A stretch of DNA of 64,000 bases from Aestuariibaculum sediminum (GTDB taxonomy: Bacteria > Bacteroidota > Bacteroidia > Flavobacteriales > Flavobacteriaceae): positions 928,314-992,313 of the forward strand of contig NZ_JACVXB010000001.1 of assembly GCF_014596945.1 (NCBI RefSeq). Reading direction: 5' to 3'. The notes beneath the pieces were generated by a model. The model had not been told where the DNA came from. It worked only from the letters and a program-made list of their open reading frames with translations, and did no database searches. Of this stretch, positions 36,280 to 44,470 are shown piece by piece; position 1 is the stretch's first letter; every line of letters begins with the position of its first letter. Both the position numbers and the translations under genes were made by a program.

Positions 36280-37176
36280 ATGAGTAAAGCAATGGATTTT
36301 AAAAATAACGCTATAAGTTCGTTTGATGAAACCGAAATAGAAAATGGTTTTTTGGTGTTCACCTTTAAAAACGATACTAGTATTGAGCAGTGTATTGCCA
36401 AGGATATTAATAGCGATTATATTCAATTTCATTTTTGTGTTAAAGGCTCCAGTAAGTTTCATTTCAATGAAGGGCGCTACACCCTAAATATTCATGAAGA
36501 AAATTCGTTGCTGTTATATAATCCGCAGCGTGATTTGCCTATAAACCTTGAAGTGAACCCAAATTCTTGGATAGTATCTATATTAATTTCAATTAAAAAA
36601 TTTCACGGATTGTTTTCTCAGGAAGCCGATTACATATCCTTTTTAAACAATGAAAATAAGGATAAGAAATATTATAAAGATGGTATTATTTCTCCATCTA
36701 TGGCTATTGTATTAAACCAGTTAATTAATTATAACTTAAACACATCTATTAAAAGTCTATACTTTAAGGGAAAAGCTTACGAATTATTAAGTTTGTATTT
36801 TAATCGAAGCGAAGATGCAAATATAGAACAGTGTCCGTTTTTAATTGATGAGACCAATGTTATAAAAATTCGAAAAGCTAAGGATATTATGATTGCCCGT
36901 ATGGCAGAACCACCAAGTTTACAAGAGCTTGCCGATGAAATAGGTTTAAGCCTTAAAAAATTAAAAGAAGGATTTAAACAAATTTATGGGGACTCGGTTT
37001 ACAGTTTTTTATTCGACTATAAAATGGAAGTTTCCCGAAAACTTCTAGAGTCTGGAGAGAACAATGTCAATGAAGTTGGTTTAAAAGTTGGCTATAGTAC
37101 AGCGAGCCATTTTATAGCAGCTTTTAAAAAGAAATATGGAACAACCCCAAAAAAGTATTTACAATCTATTAGCTAA
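36280..37176 (+). CDS. AraC-family transcriptional regulator between hemA and hemH
   Basis: 298 residues from the ATG at 36280. The N-terminal about 190 residues form a sensor domain with no recognised ligand signature. The C-terminal about 200-298 carry the two AraC helix-turn-helix motifs (SLQELADEIGLSLKKLKEGF and NVNEVGLKVGYSTASHFIAA). It is divergent from hemA and precedes thuA and hemH. Its position suggests that it controls heme synthesis or iron uptake, but this is inference from location only. Confidence 0.88.
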   Translation: MSKAMDFKNNAISSFDETEIENGFLVFTFKNDTSIEQCIAKDINSDYIQFHFCVKGSSKFHFNEGRYTLNIHEENSLLLYNPQRDLPINLEVNPNSWIVSILISIKKFHGLFSQEADYISFLNNENKDKKYYKDGIISPSMAIVLNQLINYNLNTSIKSLYFKGKAYELLSLYFNRSEDANIEQCPFLIDETNVIKIRKAKDIMIARMAEPPSLQELADEIGLSLKKLKEGFKQIYGDSVYSFLFDYKMEVSRKLLESGENNVNEVGLKVGYSTASHFIAAFKKKYGTTPKKYLQSIS

Positions 37177-37179
37177 CCT

Positions 37180-37890
37180 ATGAGAATTATTTTATTAAGT
37201 CTGTTTGTTATTTTTACAAGTTTTGTTGAAAAGCCGAAGGATCCACAAATTTTAGTGTTTACCAAAACAGCAGGTTTTAGGCATAAATCTATAGATGCCG
37301 GAGTAAAAGCATTAAAAGCATTAGGGGAAACGCATCATTTTAAAATGGAGCATACCGAAGATGCGAATCTATTTACTTATAAAAATTTGAAACATTTCGA
37401 TGTGGTCATTTTTCTAAATACTACCGGAGATGTTTTAAATGCCGAACAGGAGCAAGCTTTTAAAAAATATATTAATAAAGGAGGTAGTTTTATGGGGATT
37501 CATTCGGCTTCCGATACCGAATTTGAATGGCCGTGGTATAATAAATTGGTAGGAGCTTATTTTCTGGACCATCCTAAACCCTCAGAGGCCACTATAAAAA
37601 AAGTAATACGTTCGCATCCTTCCACAAAAGATTTACCTAATAATTGGAATCGTTTTGATGAATGGTATAATTTTAAAGACATCAACAAAAAAGTAAATGT
37701 TCTTTTGATGTTAGATGAAACGTCGTATGAAGGAGGTAAAAACGGTGCTTTTCACCCTATTGCCTGGTATCATGAGTTTGATGGCGGACGCGCATTTTAT
37801 ACTGGTTTAGGGCATACAGAAGCGTCTTATAGTGAACCAGAATTTATAAATCATGTGCTAGGAGGTATTTTGTATTGTTTAAAACGATGA
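37180..37890 (+). CDS. ThuA-domain protein, exported
   Basis: 236 residues. A signal peptide-like start (MRIILLSLFVIFTSFVE) precedes a ThuA domain from about residue 23: ILVFTKTAGFRHKSIDAGVK, VVIFLNTTGDVLN, GGSFMGIHSASDTEFEWPWY and GRAFYTGLGHTEASYSEPEF. The fold is class I glutamine amidotransferase-like, and family members are tied to sugar metabolism, but the catalytic function is not settled. It starts three bases after the AraC gene, so the two are one operon. Confidence 0.9.
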   Translation: MRIILLSLFVIFTSFVEKPKDPQILVFTKTAGFRHKSIDAGVKALKALGETHHFKMEHTEDANLFTYKNLKHFDVVIFLNTTGDVLNAEQEQAFKKYINKGGSFMGIHSASDTEFEWPWYNKLVGAYFLDHPKPSEATIKKVIRSHPSTKDLPNNWNRFDEWYNFKDINKKVNVLLMLDETSYEGGKNGAFHPIAWYHEFDGGRAFYTGLGHTEASYSEPEFINHVLGGILYCLKR

Positions 37891-37895
37891 TTTTT

Positions 37896-37921
37896 AGTAC
37901 TTTAGTTTAAACCAAAGTACT
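37896..37921. promoter_or_regulatory. 26-base inverted repeat before a small gene
   Basis: Arms AGTACTTT and AAAGTACT flank a GTTTAAAC-containing centre. The centre is itself palindromic and only one position is unpaired on each side. It lies between the thuA stop and the ATG at 37926, so in RNA it would fold over the start region of the small frame. There is no T run, so it is not a typical terminator; an operator or translational control element is more likely. Confidence 0.4.
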
Positions 37922-37925
37922 GCGT

Positions 37926-38087
37926 ATGAAATATTTAACTCCTGAAATTGCAGCACTTTCCAAAAGTGCCAATTCAAAATCATTAGCGCGACCCTCAACC
38001 TCTTGTGGTATTTTCCAAGATTGTGATTACAATGAAGAACGTCCAAAATCTTATTATCAGAAAAAAATGGAAGACGAGAATCAATAG
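37926..38087 (+). CDS. Predicted 53-residue small protein upstream of hemH
   Basis: The frame begins MKYLTPEIAALSKSANSKSL and has two cysteines in CGIFQDC, ending in a charged tail (QKKMEDENQ). No signal peptide and no membrane segment. The leader-like N-terminal part with a Ser/Cys-containing core resembles a precursor peptide in outline, but no modification enzyme is nearby. It fills most of the 308-base gap between thuA and hemH, together with two inverted repeats and the hemH promoter. No family is recognised. Confidence 0.45.
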   Translation: MKYLTPEIAALSKSANSKSLARPSTSCGIFQDCDYNEERPKSYYQKKMEDENQ

Positions 38088-38147
38088 TATTTAATTTTTA
38101 AAATTAACTGGTTTTAAATCAATTTGGTTTAATTCTTAATAAGAAAA

Positions 38148-38165
38148 TACTATACTAACATAGTA
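38148..38165. promoter_or_regulatory. Inverted repeat in the hemH promoter region
   Basis: TACTATACTAACATAGTA has perfect 6-base arms TACTAT/ATAGTA around ACTAAC. It is centred about 42 bases before the hemH ATG, where a regulator could affect binding of polymerase to the minus-33 region. Confidence 0.35.
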
Positions 38166-38186
38166 CTACGATTGTAATTTCTATTG

Positions 38187-38194
38187 TATTTTTG
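38187..38194 (+). promoter_or_regulatory. Minus-7 element of a leaderless-type hemH promoter
   Basis: TATTTTTG matches TAnnTTTG and ends four bases before the hemH ATG at 38199, the same geometry as for trkH and tdk. Confidence 0.5.
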
Positions 38195-38198
38195 CAAT

Positions 38199-39230
38199 AT
38201 GAAAAAAGGTATTCTACTCGTTAATTTAGGGTCTCCAGACAGCCCGGAACCCAAAGATGTAAAGAAATATTTAGGGGAATTTTTAATGGATGAGCGTGTT
38301 ATTGATATACCGCTTGTTGCAAGAGCTGCTTTAGTAAAAGGTATTATTTTAAAAACACGACCTAAGGCTTCTGCCGCCGCCTATAAAAAGATTTGGTGGG
38401 ACGAAGGATCGCCGTTAATTGTTATTTCGGAACGTGTTCAAAAAAAGGTACAGCATTTAGTAGATGTTCCTGTTGAGCTTGCTATGCGTTACGGCAGTAT
38501 GACTATTAAAAAGGGACTTCAGGCGTTGGTTGATCAAGGTGTAGAGGAAGTTCTTTTATTTCCGTTATACCCGCAATTTGCAATGGCGACTACAGAAACT
38601 ATTACGGTTTTAGCTGAAGAACTTCGCGAAAAATATTTTCCCAATTTAAAAATAGAATCGGTTCCGGCATTTTATAATAAGCCAGATTATATCGAAGTAC
38701 TTTCAGAAAGTATAAAACAACATTTAGAAGGTAAAAATTACGAACATTTATTATTTTCATATCATGGTGTGCCAGAACGCCATATTCGCAAAAGTGATGT
38801 AACCAAGTCGCATTGTAAAATTGATGGTAGTTGTTGTAAAACACCAAGTAAAGCACACGAATTTTGTTATCGTCATCAATGTTTAGAAGTTACGCGTTTA
38901 GTGGCCGAAAAACTTCAGCTTGAAGAAGATTCGTATTCAACTTCATTTCAGTCGCGTTTAGGATTCGACCCATGGTTGTTGCCTTATACCGATCGAACTA
39001 TTGAACGATTAGGGAAAAGTGGTATTAAAAATATGGCTATTGTTACCCCTGCCTTTGTTAGTGATTGTCTTGAAACTTTAGAAGAAATTGCAATGGAAGG
39101 ACAGGAAATTTTTCATGAAATGGGCGGTCAGGATTTCACAACTATTCCATGTTTAAATGATGATAAAGCATGGGTAGAGCTGCTTGCTAAATGGATTAAT
39201 AACTGGGCAACGGCAAAAACAATTTCTTAA
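38199..39230 (+). CDS. hemH: Ferrochelatase
   Basis: 343 residues. It inserts ferrous iron in protoporphyrin IX, the last step of heme synthesis. Start MKKGILLVNLGSPDSPEPKD; catalytic histidine in LLFSYHGVPERHIRKSD; SFQSRLGFDPWLLPYT and AIVTPAFVSDCLETLEEIAME confirm the family. A cluster of cysteines (CKIDGSCC, CYRHQC) lies in mid-protein. I rejected the TTG at 38184 as start. It overlaps the MATE gene by one base. Confidence 0.97.
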   Translation: MKKGILLVNLGSPDSPEPKDVKKYLGEFLMDERVIDIPLVARAALVKGIILKTRPKASAAAYKKIWWDEGSPLIVISERVQKKVQHLVDVPVELAMRYGSMTIKKGLQALVDQGVEEVLLFPLYPQFAMATTETITVLAEELREKYFPNLKIESVPAFYNKPDYIEVLSESIKQHLEGKNYEHLLFSYHGVPERHIRKSDVTKSHCKIDGSCCKTPSKAHEFCYRHQCLEVTRLVAEKLQLEEDSYSTSFQSRLGFDPWLLPYTDRTIERLGKSGIKNMAIVTPAFVSDCLETLEEIAMEGQEIFHEMGGQDFTTIPCLNDDKAWVELLAKWINNWATAKTIS

Positions 39231-40582
39231 TGGCAAAAGTATCGGCTAAAGATTTAGGAGAACAGCCTATAAGTAAATTGCTCATTAAGCAAGCTGTTCC
39301 GGCGTCTATAGGCATTTTAGTGATGTCTCTCAATATTTTAGTCGACACTATTTTTGTAGGGCATTGGATTGGCTCTATTGCCATCGCCGCTATTAATATT
39401 GTATTGCCAGTATCCTTTTTTATTGCGGCTTTGGGTATGAGTATTGGTGTTGGGGGGTCATCTATAATATCGAGGGCTTTGGGAGCTTCGCATTACGAGA
39501 AAGCGCTTCGTACTTTTGGAAATCAAATTACATTGGCATTATTGTTTACTGTGTCTATGGTTATATTGGGTTTAACTTTTGCCGATAGCATTATTTTGTC
39601 GTTTGGAGGAAAAGGAGCCATTTTTGAGCCTGCAAAAATTTATTATCAGGTGGTACTTTATGGTGTGCCGTTTTTGGCTTTGTGTATGTTGGGAAATACG
39701 GTAATCCGTGCAGAGGGTAAGCCTAAATTTGCCATGTATGCCATGATGATTCCTTCGGTAAGCAATTTGCTTCTCGATTATATCCTAATAAATGTTTTAG
39801 ATTTAGGAATGCACGGTGCTGCCTGGGCAACAACCATTTCATACGTTATTTGTTTTGTATTTATTCTTTGGTTTTTCTTATCTAAAAATTCCGAATTAAA
39901 AATAGGTTTGTCCCATTTCGGACTCAATTATTCTATTGTGAAAGAGATTGCCTCTTTGGGCTTTGTAACCCTAGCCAGACAAGCGGTAGTAAGTATTACC
40001 TATTTGTTTATGAATAATATTTTATTCGATTTAGGTGGAGAAACTTTGGTTACGGCGTATGCCATAGTTGGCCGAATGCTTATGTTTGCCCTATTTCCTG
40101 TTTTTGGAATTACTCAAGGATTTTTACCGATTGCAGGATTTAATTATGGTGCTAAAAATTATGAAAGAGTACGCGAAAGTATTAATACGGCGATAAAATA
40201 TGCAGCGATTTTAGCGACATTTGTTTTTATGCTTCTTATGATATTTCCTGAAACTATTACTAAAATGTTTACAAGCGATATTGCTGTAATTCAACAAACC
40301 CCAAATGATATGCGTTGGGTGTTTGCGGCAACACCAATAATTGCTTTACAACTTATTGGGGCTGCTTATTTTCAGGCGATAGGTAAAGCTACTCCTGCTT
40401 TATTGTTAACATTATCCAGGCAAGGTTTTTTCTTTATTCCATTAATATTAATTTTACCTAACTTTTATGGTGAACTGGGTGTTTGGATGTCATTTCCTAT
40501 TTCGGATGTGTTATCTACTCTGGTGACGGGATATTTTTTAAACCGCGAAATAAAAAGAGACCTAATAGCAAAAACTATATAA
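39230..40582 (+). CDS. MATE-family efflux transporter
   Basis: 450 residues with about twelve membrane segments in two halves. The N-terminal half has LLIKQAVPASIGILVMSLNI and VDTIFVGHWIGSIAIAAINI, a MATE signature. The second half repeats this near 240 (LARQAVVSITYLFMNN). These proteins export drugs or metabolites with sodium or proton exchange. It is translationally coupled to hemH and followed by hemJ, so a role in tetrapyrrole export is possible but unproven. Confidence 0.92.
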   Translation: MAKVSAKDLGEQPISKLLIKQAVPASIGILVMSLNILVDTIFVGHWIGSIAIAAINIVLPVSFFIAALGMSIGVGGSSIISRALGASHYEKALRTFGNQITLALLFTVSMVILGLTFADSIILSFGGKGAIFEPAKIYYQVVLYGVPFLALCMLGNTVIRAEGKPKFAMYAMMIPSVSNLLLDYILINVLDLGMHGAAWATTISYVICFVFILWFFLSKNSELKIGLSHFGLNYSIVKEIASLGFVTLARQAVVSITYLFMNNILFDLGGETLVTAYAIVGRMLMFALFPVFGITQGFLPIAGFNYGAKNYERVRESINTAIKYAAILATFVFMLLMIFPETITKMFTSDIAVIQQTPNDMRWVFAATPIIALQLIGAAYFQAIGKATPALLLTLSRQGFFFIPLILILPNFYGELGVWMSFPISDVLSTLVTGYFLNREIKRDLIAKTI

Positions 40583-40592
40583 ATTTAGCGAC

Positions 40593-41141
40593 ATGGCATA
40601 TTATTACTACATAAAGGCTTTACATCTTATTTTTGTAATTACCTGGTTCGCAGGTCTTTTTTACATACCCAGATTATTTGTTTATCAAATTGAAGCTTCA
40701 GAAAAGCCATCGCCAGAAAAGGAGATTTTAGGTAAGCAACTGGCTTTAATGGCAAAACGGTTGTGGAATATTATTACCTGGCCGTCGGCTATTTTGGCTG
40801 TAGTTTTTGCTATTTGGTTACTTGTTCTTCAGCCATCCTTTTTGAAAATGCCCTGGATGCATGTAAAATTATCGTTTGTAATATTGCTTATTATCTACCA
40901 CTTAAAAACGCATCAATATTACAAACAATTACAAGGTGGTGTTATTACAAAAACGTCTAATTTCATGCGTTTATGGAATGAAGGTGCTACGTTTATTTTA
41001 TTTGCAGTAGTATTCTTAGTTGTGTTACAAAGTGCAATTAATTGGATTTTTGGTGTTGTAGGGATTATTGTTTTGGGTATTTTAATTACACTAGGTTTTA
41101 AAATTTATAAAAATATTCGCGATAAAAATCCAGAAGCTTAG
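40593..41141 (+). CDS. hemJ: HemJ-type protoporphyrinogen IX oxidase
   Basis: 182 residues with four to five membrane segments. The N-terminus YYYIKALHLIFVITWFAGLF contains the conserved histidine (H11), and MPWMHVKLSFV contains the conserved lysine (K92), the two residues that mark HemJ. It oxidises protoporphyrinogen IX to protoporphyrin IX in the inner membrane. Neither hemG nor hemY is seen in the cluster, so HemJ probably fills this step. It lies ten bases after the MATE gene and near hemH. Confidence 0.88.
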   Translation: MAYYYYIKALHLIFVITWFAGLFYIPRLFVYQIEASEKPSPEKEILGKQLALMAKRLWNIITWPSAILAVVFAIWLLVLQPSFLKMPWMHVKLSFVILLIIYHLKTHQYYKQLQGGVITKTSNFMRLWNEGATFILFAVVFLVVLQSAINWIFGVVGIIVLGILITLGFKIYKNIRDKNPEA

Positions 41142-41207
41142 GTTCTAAAATTTTCATGAGAATATATTGGTTCGATTATTGCTATATTTAGGCAATAATT
41201 AAGTTTA

Positions 41208-42665
41208 ATGAAAGTAAAAAAACTCTCTTTACGCACCCGTATATTTTTAGCCATGATTTTATTGGTATTTCTGGCGTCGGTACTTATATCGGCTGTTGCA
41301 ATTTATCAATATAAAGAGCAAAGTGCAGTGTATCATAATGGGCATCTGGAGCGTAAGGAGAAAAATATTCAAACACATTTAAAACGTATTTTGAATGGGC
41401 GTCAAAATACCTGGGAGGTGAAAACCGAAAATATTCCTATTATTTTCAAAGAAGAAATTTACAATATCGCCGATATTCATAAACTACAAATTAACCTTTA
41501 TGACCTCGATGGCAGCTTATTGTTGTCTTCGCGAGCAGGGATACAGAAGCAAGCTGCCGATAGCTGTTTAAATGCTGAAATTTTAAATGCCATTTCAAAT
41601 ACTGCTGAGCATATGTATATGGATATTCACAAAGAAAATGGTGAAATATTTCAATCGTCGTACACTTATTTGCTCGATCAGCAGTCTAAGGCGATTGCGA
41701 TTTTAAATTTACCTTACCTTGAAAAGGATGATTTTTTAACTAACGAAATCTTGGCGTTTTTACAGCGTATTACTTATGCATTTATTTTGGTTTTGATAGC
41801 GGCAATTGCTGTGGCGTTCTTGCTCTCTAAATACATTACCAAATCTTTGCAAACCATAAGTGATAAAATTAATGCTACACGTTTAGAGCGTCGTAATGAA
41901 AAAATAGATGTGGATGATACTAGTGAGGAAATCTCGATTTTAGTGAACTCCTACAACAGTATGATTGATGAACTTGAAGAAAGTGCTATTCAATTAGCTA
42001 AGAGCGAGCGTGAGCAAGCTTGGAGAGAAATGGCAAAACAGGTGGCGCATGAAATAAAGAATCCATTAACACCTATGCGATTAACTGTGCAAAATTTTCA
42101 ACGTAAGTTCAATCCAGAAGATGAAAACATTAATGAAAAACTGGATGAATACAGTAAAACATTAATTCAGCAAATAGATACCATGAGTGCTATAGCGTCG
42201 GCATTTTCAAATTTTGCTAAAATGCCTGCGCAACAAAACGAAACCCTAAATGTGGTTAAAATAGTAAAATTAGCACTCGATATTTTTACCGAAGACTATA
42301 TTGTGTTTAAGGCTGAAGACGAAGAAATTATTGCTAAATTTGATAGAACCCAACTCATTAGAGTGGTTACTAATCTTGTGAAAAATGGGATTCAGGCAAT
42401 TCCAGAAGGTAAGATTCCAAGAATAGAAATTGAGGTAATGAACTATAATAATAATGTTGTTATTACAATAACCGATAATGGATCGGGGATAACCGAAGAC
42501 AATATTGATAAAGTGTTTGAACCTAAATTTACGACTAAAACCAGTGGTATGGGTTTAGGGCTTGCTATGGTGAAAAACATAGTTGAAACTTATAAAGGTA
42601 CTGTTACAGTAACTTCAGAGAAGAATATAGGGACTACCTTTAAAGTAACATTTCCTAAAGAGTAA
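41208..42665 (+). CDS. Sensor histidine kinase with HAMP domain
   Basis: 485 residues. Membrane segment 1 at about 11-33, a periplasmic sensor region, membrane segment 2 at about 187-207, a HAMP domain, then the kinase core. The phosphoacceptor is H281 in QVAHEIKNPLTPMRLTVQNF; N box NLVKNGIQAI, G1 ITDNGSGI and G2 GMGLGLAMVKNIVETY follow. It resembles NtrY-type kinases. No response regulator is adjacent, so its partner lies elsewhere. Confidence 0.93.
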   Translation: MKVKKLSLRTRIFLAMILLVFLASVLISAVAIYQYKEQSAVYHNGHLERKEKNIQTHLKRILNGRQNTWEVKTENIPIIFKEEIYNIADIHKLQINLYDLDGSLLLSSRAGIQKQAADSCLNAEILNAISNTAEHMYMDIHKENGEIFQSSYTYLLDQQSKAIAILNLPYLEKDDFLTNEILAFLQRITYAFILVLIAAIAVAFLLSKYITKSLQTISDKINATRLERRNEKIDVDDTSEEISILVNSYNSMIDELEESAIQLAKSEREQAWREMAKQVAHEIKNPLTPMRLTVQNFQRKFNPEDENINEKLDEYSKTLIQQIDTMSAIASAFSNFAKMPAQQNETLNVVKIVKLALDIFTEDYIVFKAEDEEIIAKFDRTQLIRVVTNLVKNGIQAIPEGKIPRIEIEVMNYNNNVVITITDNGSGITEDNIDKVFEPKFTTKTSGMGLGLAMVKNIVETYKGTVTVTSEKNIGTTFKVTFPKE

Positions 42666-42694
42666 TTAGGAGCTAATAGAAAAATAATAATATC

Positions 42695-43477
42695 ATGACT
42701 TTTAATAATATACTATACGACATTCAAAGTTCTTTATTAACAATAACAATTAACCGGCCTAAAAAACTTAATGCCCTAAATAAGGAAACAATACAAGAAT
42801 TACACGAAGCATTAAAATTGGCACAGAACAATAAGAATGTTAAAGCCATTATCCTTACAGGTAGTGGAGATAAAGCCTTTGTAGCAGGGGCCGATATTAG
42901 TGAGTTTGCAAATTTTTCGGTTGAAGAAGGTACTGCGCTTGCTGCAAATGGACAGGAAATATTGTTTGATTTTATAGAAAATTTATCGAAACCTGTAATT
43001 GCTGCCGTTAACGGATTTGCTTTAGGAGGAGGGTTGGAGCTTGCTATGGCTTGTCATTTTAGGTTAGCAAGCGATAATGCTAAAATGGGTTTGCCAGAAG
43101 TCTCCTTGGGAGTTATTCCCGGTTATGGTGGTACACAACGATTGCCTCAATTAGTTGGTAAAGGGCGTGCCTTGGAAATGATTATGACTGCTGGAATGAT
43201 TAATGCAAACCAAGCGTTACAATATGGTTTAGTAAATGAAGTTACTACACAAGAGGAACTACTTCCTTTGTGCGAGAAAATAGCAAATAAAATTTGTAAT
43301 AACTCGCCAGTAGCAATCGCTTCTGCTATACAGGCTGTTAATGCTAATTTTAAATCAGGAGTTAATGGTTTTCAAGTTGAAATTGAAGGATTTGGACATT
43401 GTTTTGGTACAAAGGATTTTACTGAAGGGACTTCGGCATTTTTAGAAAAGCGCAAAGCAAATTTTACTGGAGAATAA
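42695..43477 (+). CDS. Enoyl-CoA hydratase/isomerase family protein
   Basis: 260 residues of the crotonase fold. The oxyanion-hole segments are FVAGADISEF (about 67-76) and GFALGGGLELAMACHFRLAS (about 109-128), with catalytic glutamates in GGGLELA and LPEVSLGVIPGYGGTQRLP. Both acidic residues are present, as in true hydratases for beta-oxidation. It follows the kinase by 29 bases and shares a bidirectional terminator with the convergent secreted-protein gene. Confidence 0.93.
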   Translation: MTFNNILYDIQSSLLTITINRPKKLNALNKETIQELHEALKLAQNNKNVKAIILTGSGDKAFVAGADISEFANFSVEEGTALAANGQEILFDFIENLSKPVIAAVNGFALGGGLELAMACHFRLASDNAKMGLPEVSLGVIPGYGGTQRLPQLVGKGRALEMIMTAGMINANQALQYGLVNEVTTQEELLPLCEKIANKICNNSPVAIASAIQAVNANFKSGVNGFQVEIEGFGHCFGTKDFTEGTSAFLEKRKANFTGE

Positions 43478-43500
43478 AGAAAAAATTAGTCTAATAATAA

Positions 43501-43531
43501 AAAAAGGTAGGCCATAAAAGCCTACCTTTTT
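43501..43531. terminator. Bidirectional terminator between converging genes
   Basis: AAAAAGGTAGGC, loop CATAAAA, GCCTACCTTTTT: a 12-base-pair stem with A and T runs at both ends, usable from either strand. Confidence 0.92.
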
Positions 43532-43559
43532 CATTGGTTTTAATATATTTTAATTAAAA

Positions 43560-44177
43560 TTAATTGGTTATTTCTTTAGTAAAAACTTTACCATCTGTTT
43601 TGTAGATGATTTTATAATCACCTTTGTTTAAACCAGATAACCTGAATATTCTGCTAACGTTTTCTGTATTTTCTATTGTTTCAGAATACATTAACTCAGG
43701 GACATGGGCAGATCCATCTTCAGGAGTAAAATAAACTGCAATAGCTAAAGGCGATTTGTTTAACGACAATCTAGAAATATATACCATTTCGCCTTTAATT
43801 CTTGTTACAGGTTTATAAATGGTAGTTTCTAAATCTTTGTTAAAATTAACCTTATTAGATGTAACACTAAATGGAATAGTATTGATTTCAACATCTTTGT
43901 CTAATTCAAAGATATATTCGCCATCTGGAAGACTGGTTAAATCGAAACCTTTTGTGTAGGTTCCCTCTTCCTTTATGAGCTCTTTATATAGTACTATTCC
44001 GTTATCACCTTTAATAGATAATAGGTTACCAACTTTAACATCAGTTAAGGTTACCGAGATCTTGTCAGCATCATTTTTTGCAATTAAAAATGACCCTTCG
44101 TGTGCGAAACTTAACAAGGTAGCAAACATTGTTACCATTAAGAATCTTTTTTTGGTGTTGTTTAATACGTTTTTCAT
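43560..44177 (-). CDS. Secreted protein of unknown function, tandem paralogue 1
   Basis: 205 residues. A signal-peptide-like N-terminus (RFLMVTMFATLLSFAHEGSF) leads to a beta-rich mature protein with a periodic pattern (VKVGNLLSIKGDNGIVLYKE, then FDLTSLPDGEYIFEL) similar to an Ig-like or sorting-domain fold. The neighbour at 44455-45051 has the same order of motifs (VKPGNVLTIKDRFGVILYKE, FDFSELPQGDYILEI). No known family named. I infer duplication. The two upstream regions are also alike. Confidence 0.8.
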   Translation of the reverse strand: MKNVLNNTKKRFLMVTMFATLLSFAHEGSFLIAKNDADKISVTLTDVKVGNLLSIKGDNGIVLYKELIKEEGTYTKGFDLTSLPDGEYIFELDKDVEINTIPFSVTSNKVNFNKDLETTIYKPVTRIKGEMVYISRLSLNKSPLAIAVYFTPEDGSAHVPELMYSETIENTENVSRIFRLSGLNKGDYKIIYKTDGKVFTKEITN

Positions 44178-44397
44178 GATTTGGTGTTTTTAACGTTTCA
44201 CATGGTAAAGTTAAAACAAGATATACTTGTGTAAAACATTGATATTGATGTATATATGTACTAAATTACCTGTTATTTTTACGTTGTATTTAGGTTAAAT
44301 CAATATCATTTATTTTTAGGTTAATTATGTATATAACTACAACCCTGAGAGAAATTACCTTTAGAGAATAATTGTTTAGGTTTAATTAAATTTTACT

Positions 44398-44427
44398 AAA
44401 AAAAAGTGAGCCACCACAGCTCACTTT
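44398..44427 (-). terminator. Intrinsic terminator after tandem paralogue 2
   Basis: Nine-base-pair stem AAAGTGAGC/GCTCACTTT, loop CACCACA, with a T run on the minus strand. It lies within the 73-base direct repeat that recurs at 45281-45353. Confidence 0.88.
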
Positions 44428-44470
44428 ACCAACTAAACTAAATAAGACATTAAACTAATTATTAATGAAT
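44398..44470. repeat. 73-base direct repeat, copy 1
   Basis: Identical base for base to 45281-45353. It contains the terminator hairpin, the 3' untranslated part and the last five codons with stop of the paralogue at 44455 (FINN and stop). Confidence 0.92.

Noticed and set aside
37896-37921. Inverted repeat after thuA read as a terminator
   Set aside because: There is no T run after the second arm; the bases that follow are GCGT and then an ATG.
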